NCBI GenBank assembly: GCA_015659815.1 | Contig: DQME01000183.1 | Span: 1-35,526 of the forward strand | Reading direction: 5' to 3' | DNA: 35,526 nucleotides | Source: Gammaproteobacteria bacterium | GTDB lineage: Bacteria; Pseudomonadota; Gammaproteobacteria; PS1; Pseudothioglobaceae | Shown here: positions 8,351-16,622 of the stretch, piece by piece | Layout of the letters: every line of letters begins with the position of its first letter | Numbering within the stretch: position 1 is the first letter of the stretch | Position numbers and translations under genes: made by a program | The notes under the pieces: model-generated | The model's input: only the letters and a program-made list of their open reading frames with translations | Told to the model about the DNA's origin: nothing | The model's database searches: none

Positions 8351-8761
8351 ATGACTAAAATTTTATACAAGGGTTCTTGTGTATGTGGCAAAACGAGTTA
8401 CAAAGCTTACAATTTAAAAGATGTCTCTTTTTGTCATTGCGCTCAATGTAGAAATATGACAGGTCATCATATGGCTAGCTGCCAAGCAGATCGTAATAAT
8501 ATTGAAATTGAAGGCTCGGTTAAGTGGTTCTATACTCACGATAAATCTCGTCATGGTTTTTGTGAAAATTGTGGTTCACAAATGTTTTGGCAGAACGACA
8601 ACAGGCCTACAATAAGTGTCACTGCTGGCAGCCTAGATGATTCAAAAAAATTAAAAGTTAGACATAATATTTTTATAGAAGAGAAGGGCTTATACTACGA
8701 AATAAACCAAAATGAAAAACAATACTCTGGCTATGGAAACAATAACTTTGCTGATGATTAA
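8351..8761 (+). CDS. GFA-family (glutathione-dependent formaldehyde-activating / CENP-V) protein
   Basis: GSCVCGKTSYKA, CHCAQCRNMTG, FCENCGSQMFW: zinc-binding Cys motifs of the GFA fold. Confidence 0.85.
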   Translation: MTKILYKGSCVCGKTSYKAYNLKDVSFCHCAQCRNMTGHHMASCQADRNNIEIEGSVKWFYTHDKSRHGFCENCGSQMFWQNDNRPTISVTAGSLDDSKKLKVRHNIFIEEKGLYYEINQNEKQYSGYGNNNFADD

Positions 8762-8772
8762 AGGGACTTAAT

Positions 8773-10713
8773 TTGAATAATAAACGACAAATTTGCTTTA
8801 CACCTTCTGGGCTCAAACACAAAGCCGACACTGGAATAACTATTCTAAAGGTTGCTCAGGATGCTGGTGTAGCTATTCGCTCACTGTGCGGTGGATATGG
8901 CCAATGCCATCAATGCTGGATTGAGGTGTCTGAAGGCAAGCACCCAAAATTTGGTGTCGATTGCATTGCTGAAAATTCAGGCGAGTTAACCCAAATTGAA
9001 AAGCAATTAATTAAAGATAACCCTCAATACAAAGGCATGAGGCTTGCCTGTCAGACTAGTATTGAGGGCGACTTAGTTATCGATGTTCCTGAAGGCAGCC
9101 AGGAACATAAAGCCTATATAAGTAAGAAAAATATTTCTCAAGATTACACTCTATCAACTGCAATTCAACTCATAGACTGCAAACTGGAAGAATCAACTCT
9201 GGATGAAAACCCATCGTCAACAGAAAACCTATTAGCTCAGCTTGAAAAGCAGGGAATTCATGCAACATTTGATTTCAGTTTATTGAGCAGTCTACAGGGC
9301 CTAATTCACAATAACAAAGGAGAACTGAGTGTTGCTGTACGAGACAGCAAAACGGTTGTTGCAGTCTATCCCAAGGCAGAGCACCAAATTATTGGTGCAG
9401 CTGTTGATATAGGTTCAACAACTCTTGCAATATATGTGTATGACCTCAAAACTGGAAAATTAATATTTGAGTCAAGTGCAATGAACCCACAGATTCGTTA
9501 CGGTGAGGATTTGATGAGTCGTGTTTCTTACGTGATGATGAATAAGGATGGTGATAAAAAATTAACCAAAGCTGTGCGCAGTAAGTTAACTGAAATGTTT
9601 CATGAGTCATGCGAGAAACTTAATCTTGACTTAGACAAGTTATTAGAAATTGTTCTGGTTGGTAACCCAATTATGCACCATATTTTCTTTGGCATATCTC
9701 CAGTAGAGTTAGGTCAGGCTCCCTTCACTGTGGCAACAAGGGAATGGATGGATGTTGACGCTCAGGCTCTAGGTTTTGATTTATACCCAAAAACAAGGTT
9801 GTCGTTTCTGCCTCTAATTGCTGGCCATGTTGGTGCAGATACAGCAGCAGCATATCTAAGCCAGATGCATATAATGCATTCTCAGACAACCCTTCTGGTT
9901 GATATTGGGACTAATGCAGAAATTATGTTATCCAAAAATGGTAACGTATATGCGACCTCTTCCCCTACCGGCCCAGCATTTGAGGGTGCTGAAATTAGTT
10001 CTGGAGTTAGAGCAACACACGGGGCAATTGAGAGAGTAAGAATTGATAAAGATAATTTGTCGATTAGTTTTAAGGTTATTGGCATTAATTCTTGGTCTGA
10101 TGAAGAAGAATTTAAGAGCTCCAAACAAGATGCTATAGGAATTTGCGGTAGTGGAATAATTGAGGCTATTGTTAGTTTAGCTGAAGCTGGAATAATTGAT
10201 CAGACTGGACTATTCGTTGAATCAAGCGCTCCAGAACGTTTTTCTAAAGTTGGAAATACAACTAGATTTTTATTAGTTGACCAAGGAGATAAGTCTATAT
10301 ATATTGAGCAGGTAGACATACGTTCAATTCAACTCGCCAAGGCTGCGCTTTCTGCTGGTGTTAGTTTGCTTATGGATTATCTTGACTGTACAGAATTTGA
10401 CCAGGTTCTTCTTGCTGGTGCTTTTGGTGCTCATTTAGATGCTAGATATGTTGCCATGCTAGATATTATTCCTAGTGCAACCGAGGAAATAATTACTACT
10501 GTCGGAAACGCCGCTGGTATTGGTGCCAGTGCAGCACTTTTGGATGTGGGTAAACGACAGAAAATTATTGACGCTGTTTCCAATGTAGTAAAAATTGAAA
10601 GTGCCAATGAACCTAAATTTCAGCAATATTTTGTAGATGCAATGAAGTTTTCAGTATCGCCAATAAAAGAACAAAAAGTTAATAAAAAGAGACGCAGAAG
10701 AGCTGCATCATAG
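8773..10713 (+). CDS. RACo-like reductive activator of corrinoid proteins ([2Fe-2S] ferredoxin domain + ASKHA/DUF4445 domain)
   Basis: LCGGYGQCHQCWIEV...RLACQT [2Fe-2S] Cys motif; AVDIGSTTLAIYVYDL, LLVDIGTNAEIML, AISSGVRATHGAIE-type and LLAGAFGAHLD motifs. TTG start preceded by AAGGGA. Confidence 0.9.
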   Translation: MNNKRQICFTPSGLKHKADTGITILKVAQDAGVAIRSLCGGYGQCHQCWIEVSEGKHPKFGVDCIAENSGELTQIEKQLIKDNPQYKGMRLACQTSIEGDLVIDVPEGSQEHKAYISKKNISQDYTLSTAIQLIDCKLEESTLDENPSSTENLLAQLEKQGIHATFDFSLLSSLQGLIHNNKGELSVAVRDSKTVVAVYPKAEHQIIGAAVDIGSTTLAIYVYDLKTGKLIFESSAMNPQIRYGEDLMSRVSYVMMNKDGDKKLTKAVRSKLTEMFHESCEKLNLDLDKLLEIVLVGNPIMHHIFFGISPVELGQAPFTVATREWMDVDAQALGFDLYPKTRLSFLPLIAGHVGADTAAAYLSQMHIMHSQTTLLVDIGTNAEIMLSKNGNVYATSSPTGPAFEGAEISSGVRATHGAIERVRIDKDNLSISFKVIGINSWSDEEEFKSSKQDAIGICGSGIIEAIVSLAEAGIIDQTGLFVESSAPERFSKVGNTTRFLLVDQGDKSIYIEQVDIRSIQLAKAALSAGVSLLMDYLDCTEFDQVLLAGAFGAHLDARYVAMLDIIPSATEEIITTVGNAAGIGASAALLDVGKRQKIIDAVSNVVKIESANEPKFQQYFVDAMKFSVSPIKEQKVNKKRRRRAAS

Positions 10714-10721
10714 GAGTATAT

Positions 10722-12251
10722 ATGCCAAGAGAGAGAAGAAGACGTAGAAAAGATAACGATGATACAAAGGCACAGGTCATACCAAAGCCACCAACGTATA
10801 TAAAGCGAAAAATACCTCACTACAGTATCTTGAGTGACAATGAGCTTAGCATAATTGAAAACAATGCTGACACAATACTGGAGGAAATAGGTATTGTTTT
10901 CTCAGAGGACGAAGAGTCCCTTGAAATTTTAGCCTCTGCAGGAGCTAAAATTGATGGAGATCGTGTACGTTTTCCTAGAGGTCTGTGCCGAAAACTAATA
11001 CAAGACTCGGCCCCAAGAGAGTTTAAACAGCATGCACGTAACCCTGAAAAAAGTGTCATGATTGGGGGCAATAACATGGTACTTGCTCCTGCGTATGGAT
11101 CGCCATTTGTACACAGTCTAGACAAAGGAAGACGCTACGCAAGTATTGAAGATTTTAGGAACTTTGTAAAGCTGGCATACATGTCAGATAACCTTCATCA
11201 CTCGGGTGGTACTATTTGTGAGCCCTGTGACTTACCAGTTAATAAGCGGCATTTTGACATGATCTACAGCCATATAAAGTATTCTGATAAACCATTTATG
11301 GGGTCAGTTACTGCTTCTGATAGGGCACAGGACTCTGTCAACATGGTTAAGATAGTGTTTGGAGATGAGTTCGTTGACAGTAACTGTGTATTAATCAGTC
11401 TAATTAATGCCTCTTCCCCTATGGCTTTTGACGCAACTATGTTGGGCTCATTAAAAGTTTATGCGCGGAACAACCAAGCAACCATCGTCACTCCTTTCAT
11501 TGTTGCCGGTGCTATGGCCCCTGTAACTGCAGCTGGTGTTGCTGCCCAAAGTTTAGCTGAAGGAATGGCCGGAATGGCGCTTACTCAAATTATCAGACCT
11601 GGAGCCCCGGTTGTCTATGGAAACTTTGTAACTGCGATGTCTATGAAGTCCGGTGCACCGACTTTTGGAACCCCAGAGGCAGGACACATGATGAACATTT
11701 CAGGGGCCATTGCTAGGCGATTAGGAGTTCCTTTTCGTAGCGGTGGTGGTTTTAATGGCGCAAAATTACCAGATGCTCAGGCTGGCTATGAGGCTGCAAA
11801 CACGCTGCAAGCAACTATTAATTCAAGCGTAAACTTTAACCTTCATACTGCCGGCTGGCTGGAGGGTGGACTTTGTATGAGCTATGAAAAATTTATCATT
11901 GACTGTGATCAGGCTGGAATGATGCGTGTCAGCGTTGAGGGAGTGGATATGGGTGATAACGGTCAAGCAATGGACGCTATAAGAGAGGTTGGTCCGCAGT
12001 CTCATTTTTTAGGTTGTGAGCATACCGAAAGAAACTTTAAAACAGCTTTCTATATGTCAGATGTGATGGATGATAACAGTTTTGAGCAGTGGGTTGAGGA
12101 CGGTTCAAGAGATACCGCCACCATTGCCAGTGAAAAATACAAACAAATCCTTAATAGCTATGAATTACCGGCACTAGATAGTGATATTGATAAGGCGCTA
12201 CTAGATTATATTGAGTCAAGGAAAAGTAGCTTTGAAGACTCAAATATTTAA
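10722..12251 (+). CDS. MttB-superfamily (trimethylamine/glycine betaine) corrinoid methyltransferase, non-pyrrolysine
   Basis: 509 aa MttB/COG5598-type protein (ILEEIGIVFSEDEESLEILASAGAKIDGDRVRFP; GAMAPVTAAGVAAQSLAEGMAGMALTQIIRPGAPVVYG; LPDAQAGYEAANTLQ). No internal in-frame amber codon. Confidence 0.9.
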   Translation: MPRERRRRRKDNDDTKAQVIPKPPTYIKRKIPHYSILSDNELSIIENNADTILEEIGIVFSEDEESLEILASAGAKIDGDRVRFPRGLCRKLIQDSAPREFKQHARNPEKSVMIGGNNMVLAPAYGSPFVHSLDKGRRYASIEDFRNFVKLAYMSDNLHHSGGTICEPCDLPVNKRHFDMIYSHIKYSDKPFMGSVTASDRAQDSVNMVKIVFGDEFVDSNCVLISLINASSPMAFDATMLGSLKVYARNNQATIVTPFIVAGAMAPVTAAGVAAQSLAEGMAGMALTQIIRPGAPVVYGNFVTAMSMKSGAPTFGTPEAGHMMNISGAIARRLGVPFRSGGGFNGAKLPDAQAGYEAANTLQATINSSVNFNLHTAGWLEGGLCMSYEKFIIDCDQAGMMRVSVEGVDMGDNGQAMDAIREVGPQSHFLGCEHTERNFKTAFYMSDVMDDNSFEQWVEDGSRDTATIASEKYKQILNSYELPALDSDIDKALLDYIESRKSSFEDSNI

Positions 12252-12267
12252 CATTAAAATTGCATTT

Positions 12268-12286
12268 AAGTGAATTTAAATCACTT
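12268..12286. promoter_or_regulatory. Palindrome AAGTGA-ATTTAAA-TCACTT, possible operator
   Basis: Perfect 6-bp arms in the intergenic region upstream of fhs; the half-site recurs at 12347 and 12379. Confidence 0.4.
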
Positions 12287-12297
12287 ATTTTTGAATT

Positions 12298-12335
12298 TTA
12301 TTATCAGCTAATTTTTTTAATTAGTGTGATAATAA
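12298..12335. repeat. AT-rich imperfect inverted repeat / hairpin between the mttB-like gene and fhs
   Basis: ttattatcagctaatt-ttttt-aattagtgtgataataa; stem broken only near the middle. No 3' T-tract on the + strand. Confidence 0.5.
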
Positions 12336-12434
12336 TAGTACTTATAGTGAATTATGACATAAAATTTAATATTGAAATTAATTCACTTTAAATAGAATTG
12401 AATATTTTGTAAAAATTTCTTAGGGGGAGTATAT

Positions 12435-14114
12435 ATGAGTTCATATAAAACGGATATTGAAATTGCTAGAGAGGCTACTGGCGAGCACATAAATGACATA
12501 GGTGCCAAATTAAATATTAATCAAGAAAACCTGGTGCCTTTTGGGCATGATAAAGCAAAAATTTCTTGGGAGGCTATAAACAACGTCCAAGGCAATAAGG
12601 ATGGCAGACTGATTTTAGTAACCGCTGTTACCCCTACTCCTGCTGGAGAAGGAAAAACAACAACATCTGTCGGTCTAACGGATGGACTGAATAAGATTGG
12701 CAAACAAACCACGGTATGTCTACGCGAACCAAGTTTAGGTCCATGCTTCGGAATGAAAGGTGGAGCTGCTGGTGGCGGATACGCACAGGTTATCCCAATG
12801 GAAGATATTAATCTTCATTTCACTGGAGATTTTCATGCAATAACTTCAGCGCATAGTTTATTAAATGCCATGATTGATAATCACATTTATTGGGGCAACG
12901 AATTAAACATTGATACCAGAAAGGTACAATTTAGAAGAGTTGTAGATATGAATGACAGGTCTTTAAGATCAATAACTTCCTCGTTGGGCGGATCAACAAA
13001 TGGGTATCCCCGTGAAGATGGGTATGACATTACCGTAGCATCAGAGGTAATGGCTATCTTTTGTCTATCTCAAAACCTGACTGAACTAGAAGAAAGATTA
13101 GGCAATATTATTGTCGCCTATACACGCCATACTAAACCAATTAGGGCTAAAGATATTAATGCTCACCATGCTATGACTGTTCTTTTAAAAGACGCTTTTA
13201 GACCAAACCTTGTTCAAACCTTAGAAGGAAACCCAGCACTAATTCATGGTGGGCCATTTGCCAATATAGCCCACGGATGTAACTCTGTGATTGCCACTAA
13301 AACTGCTCTAAAACTTTCAGACTATGTTGTAACAGAGGCTGGATTTGGTGCCGACCTTGGTGCTGAAAAATTCTTTAATATAAAATGCCGTAAGGCTGGA
13401 TTAGTGCCAGATGCAGTGGTTCTAGTTGCAACCATAAGAGCTCTGAAACATCAAGGCGGAGTTGCTAAGGATAATTTAAATAATAAAAACATAGATGCTT
13501 TAGTTGACGGCTGCGTCAACCTAGGAAGGCATATTAGAAACCTCTCAAATTTTGGCGTACCGATTGTGGTAGCAATAAATAAATTTGTAACTGACACTGA
13601 AGCCGAATTTGAAGCAGTGAAAGATTATTGTGCACAGTTTAATGTTGACGTTAGTGTAACAAGTCACTGGGAGCATGGGGGCGATGGTGCATTAGATCTA
13701 GCAGAAAAAGTAGCCAAACTAGCAGACTCTGGTACATCACAGTTTAAAACACTGTATGACGATGATTTGTCATTATTTGCCAAAGTGGAAACAATTGCAA
13801 AAACAATTTATCAAGCAACCGAGGTTCAGGCAGATCAAAAAATAAGAGACTCTTTTGCTTGGTACCAAGATAACGATTTTGGGCACTTGCCTGTATGTAT
13901 TGCAAAAACTCAATACAGCTTCTCAACTGACCCTTTATTATTAGGTGCGCCATCTAATCACTCGATGTCTATTCGTGAAGTTAGGCTTTCTGCAGGAGCT
14001 GAATTCATAGTAGTTGTTTGTGGCGCAATAATGACTATGCCTGGATTGCCTAGAACGCCTGCTGCTGATAAGATTAAATTAAACAAAGAAGGTCTTATTG
14101 AAGGGCTATTTTAA
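12435..14114 (+). CDS. fhs: Formate-tetrahydrofolate ligase
   Basis: [83 protein letters not shown]. Confidence 0.97.
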   Translation: MSSYKTDIEIAREATGEHINDIGAKLNINQENLVPFGHDKAKISWEAINNVQGNKDGRLILVTAVTPTPAGEGKTTTSVGLTDGLNKIGKQTTVCLREPSLGPCFGMKGGAAGGGYAQVIPMEDINLHFTGDFHAITSAHSLLNAMIDNHIYWGNELNIDTRKVQFRRVVDMNDRSLRSITSSLGGSTNGYPREDGYDITVASEVMAIFCLSQNLTELEERLGNIIVAYTRHTKPIRAKDINAHHAMTVLLKDAFRPNLVQTLEGNPALIHGGPFANIAHGCNSVIATKTALKLSDYVVTEAGFGADLGAEKFFNIKCRKAGLVPDAVVLVATIRALKHQGGVAKDNLNNKNIDALVDGCVNLGRHIRNLSNFGVPIVVAINKFVTDTEAEFEAVKDYCAQFNVDVSVTSHWEHGGDGALDLAEKVAKLADSGTSQFKTLYDDDLSLFAKVETIAKTIYQATEVQADQKIRDSFAWYQDNDFGHLPVCIAKTQYSFSTDPLLLGAPSNHSMSIREVRLSAGAEFIVVVCGAIMTMPGLPRTPAADKIKLNKEGLIEGLF

Positions 14115-14116
14115 TC

Positions 14117-14971
14117 ATGTCAACAACTGGAACAGTTAAATTTAACATTCACAGGGTTAAAGATTCAACTGTTGAGGTTAAAAGTGACACTATTGCAATA
14201 GAAGAGCCATTAGAAATTGTACTAAAACACTATTCAGATAAAGCCTGGATTGAAGAGCCCCTAATGGTTACTATGAGAACTCCAGGAGACGACCGTTCAT
14301 TGATTTCTGGTCTACTATTCTCTGAGGGGATTATCACTAGCATCGGTGATATTGACAATATAACTGCATTTGGATCAAACACCGGTAAACATAGCGTTAA
14401 TAATTCAATGATTGTTACTTTAAACAAAGATAACCAAGTAAATATGAGCAAACTGCAAAGGCACTTCATGGTCAACTCTAGTTGCGGTGTTTGTGGCAAA
14501 GGAACTCTGAATGCCATCGAAATAGCGTTTGAACCAAATATAAATAAAAGTGTGCCCCAAGTAAGTGTTGACCTAATTCCAAATCTACCAAAACTGCTAA
14601 ATACAAACCAAACTCAGTTTGCACAAACCGGGGGTGTTCATGCTTCTGCACTATTTGGAGCGGACGGTGAGATGTTTCATCTGGCCGAAGATGTTGGAAG
14701 GCATAATGCTCTTGACAAACTGATAGGCCACGCCAAAACTAACAACATATTGAATCCGTTTGAACAATTCGTCATGTGCTCTGGAAGGATAGGCTTCGAT
14801 ATAATTCAAAAAATATTAATGTCTGGAATCGGAATGGTGGTAGGTATAGGTGCCCCAACATCCCTAGCTATAGATTTAGCTAAAAAATTCGATATCACGT
14901 TAATTGGCTTTATAAAAAAATACAAGTACAATATATATAATGGTGAGTGGCGCATAAAGCCTCTTCACTAG
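14117..14971 (+). CDS. fdhD: Formate dehydrogenase accessory sulfurtransferase FdhD
   Basis: MRTPGDDRSLISGLLFSEGII, NSSCGVCGKGTL, TGGVHASALFGADG, AEDVGRHNALDKLIG. Confidence 0.95.
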   Translation: MSTTGTVKFNIHRVKDSTVEVKSDTIAIEEPLEIVLKHYSDKAWIEEPLMVTMRTPGDDRSLISGLLFSEGIITSIGDIDNITAFGSNTGKHSVNNSMIVTLNKDNQVNMSKLQRHFMVNSSCGVCGKGTLNAIEIAFEPNINKSVPQVSVDLIPNLPKLLNTNQTQFAQTGGVHASALFGADGEMFHLAEDVGRHNALDKLIGHAKTNNILNPFEQFVMCSGRIGFDIIQKILMSGIGMVVGIGAPTSLAIDLAKKFDITLIGFIKKYKYNIYNGEWRIKPLH

Positions 14972-14980
14972 GGAGATAAA

Positions 14981-16621
14981 ATGTCTAGGAATATTAGCCT
15001 TCTGTCAGGAAAAAAACACCACAAGAAAAGCTTGTTCGAAAAAATTGCGTTAAGTCCTAGCCAGGAATCAGACAATAAAATTGCTCATGAATACAACATG
15101 GGTGTCTCAACAATCCATAGCACTAAAAGTTTCTATGACTTTCTAGACAAGGATTTCAAAACCAAGAAAGCTTTTGCATGTATAGGAAGTGCTTGCCTTT
15201 GTCGTGGCACCCAAGATACTGTTCTTAACACTTTAAACGATAAGTTTGGTTCAGAAAATGTTGGCGAGATGGTTTGTCTAGGTAGGTGCTACGAAAATAG
15301 CGCATTCCATTACGATGGCAAGAATTATTCTGGCCAAGACATCAATAATCTAGATCAAATTATTGATGGAAATCACATTAGCTCTGAGTACACAATGGAG
15401 TCATATGCTGACACTTCATTTTTGGTAGAGGAAGAAGTATTTTCAACTTATGAAAATTTTAAGGAGTTACTAAAAGATTGCTTGTCTAGCGATAAATCTG
15501 ATTTAATTTCTACCCTTAAAGAGTCTGGACTGCGAGGTCGTGGTGGTGCAGGATTTCCAACCGGCATGAAGTGGGAATTTTGTCAGGCACAGAAAGAAAC
15601 CACAAAGTACGTTGTTTGTAATGCAGACGAGGGTGACCCTGGCGCCTTTTCTGACAGATACCTACTTGAACAACAAGCACTTAAGGTGTTGTTTGGTATG
15701 ATTGCTTGTGGTTACGTTATAGGTTCGAAACAAGGATTCCTTTATATTCGTGGTGAGTACCCAGACTCAATTGAAACAATTAACAATGCGCTTGTAAAAT
15801 TGCGTGAACTCGACTTACTTGGTGACAATATTCTTGGGACCGGTTTTGATTTTGATATGAGCGTTGTTGCCGGTCAGGGAGCTTACATCTGCGGAGAAGA
15901 AACAGCACTTATTGCCTCTATTGAGGGTCGCAGAGCTGAAGTTGACGTTCGCCCTCCCTTCCCTACCGTTGAAGGTCTATATAAAAAACCTACAGTAGTT
16001 AATAACGTAGAAAGCTTAGCCGCAGTTGCGGTGATTTTTAAACTTGGCGAGATGCCATTTAAGAGTATTGGTAACGGAAAATCAACAGGAACCAAACTTA
16101 TCTCTTTAGATGGTTATTTTAATAACTCAGGACTTTATGAAGTCAACATGGCCACCCCATTGGATTATATTATTGATGAAATTGGGGGTGGTTTCAATGA
16201 TGATATTAAAGCGATACAGGTTGGCGGTCCACTGGGTGGAATAGTTCCAGTTGAAATCTTACGCACCCTTACATTAGACTTTGAAACTTTTGATGGGGCC
16301 GGTTTTCTTCTCGGTCACGCCAGCTTTGTTTGTATACCGCGTTCATTTTCAGCAGTCGAGTATGCTAAACACTTGTTTGCATTTACAGCTCACGAATCAT
16401 GCGGTAAATGCTTTCCGTGCAGGCTTGGATCGACGCGTGGAAAAGAGATGTTACAATCGTCCTTGGATAATAACCAAAAATTTTCAGAAGAATTGATGAA
16501 TGACTTGTTAGAAACAATGGAATCTGGCTCTCTATGCGCCCTCGGTGGAGGATTACCCCTTCCAATAAAAAATCTTCTCGAGCATTGCTCTGAAGAATTC
16601 GAACCTTTTATGGAGAAATAG
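14981..16621 (+). CDS. fdhB: NAD-dependent formate dehydrogenase beta subunit (NuoE-like + NuoF-like fusion)
   Basis: N-terminal thioredoxin-like [2Fe-2S] Cys motifs (CIGSAC...CLGRC) followed by NuoF motifs GLRGRGGAGFPTGMKWEF, CNADEGDPGAFSDR, GAYICGEETALIASIEG, ESCGKCFPCRLG. Confidence 0.92.
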   Translation: MSRNISLLSGKKHHKKSLFEKIALSPSQESDNKIAHEYNMGVSTIHSTKSFYDFLDKDFKTKKAFACIGSACLCRGTQDTVLNTLNDKFGSENVGEMVCLGRCYENSAFHYDGKNYSGQDINNLDQIIDGNHISSEYTMESYADTSFLVEEEVFSTYENFKELLKDCLSSDKSDLISTLKESGLRGRGGAGFPTGMKWEFCQAQKETTKYVVCNADEGDPGAFSDRYLLEQQALKVLFGMIACGYVIGSKQGFLYIRGEYPDSIETINNALVKLRELDLLGDNILGTGFDFDMSVVAGQGAYICGEETALIASIEGRRAEVDVRPPFPTVEGLYKKPTVVNNVESLAAVAVIFKLGEMPFKSIGNGKSTGTKLISLDGYFNNSGLYEVNMATPLDYIIDEIGGGFNDDIKAIQVGGPLGGIVPVEILRTLTLDFETFDGAGFLLGHASFVCIPRSFSAVEYAKHLFAFTAHESCGKCFPCRLGSTRGKEMLQSSLDNNQKFSEELMNDLLETMESGSLCALGGGLPLPIKNLLEHCSEEFEPFMEK

Positions 16622-16622
16622 T

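Noticed and set aside
10722-12251. Pyrrolysine-containing MttB
   Set aside because: The ORF is full length without an internal amber codon.
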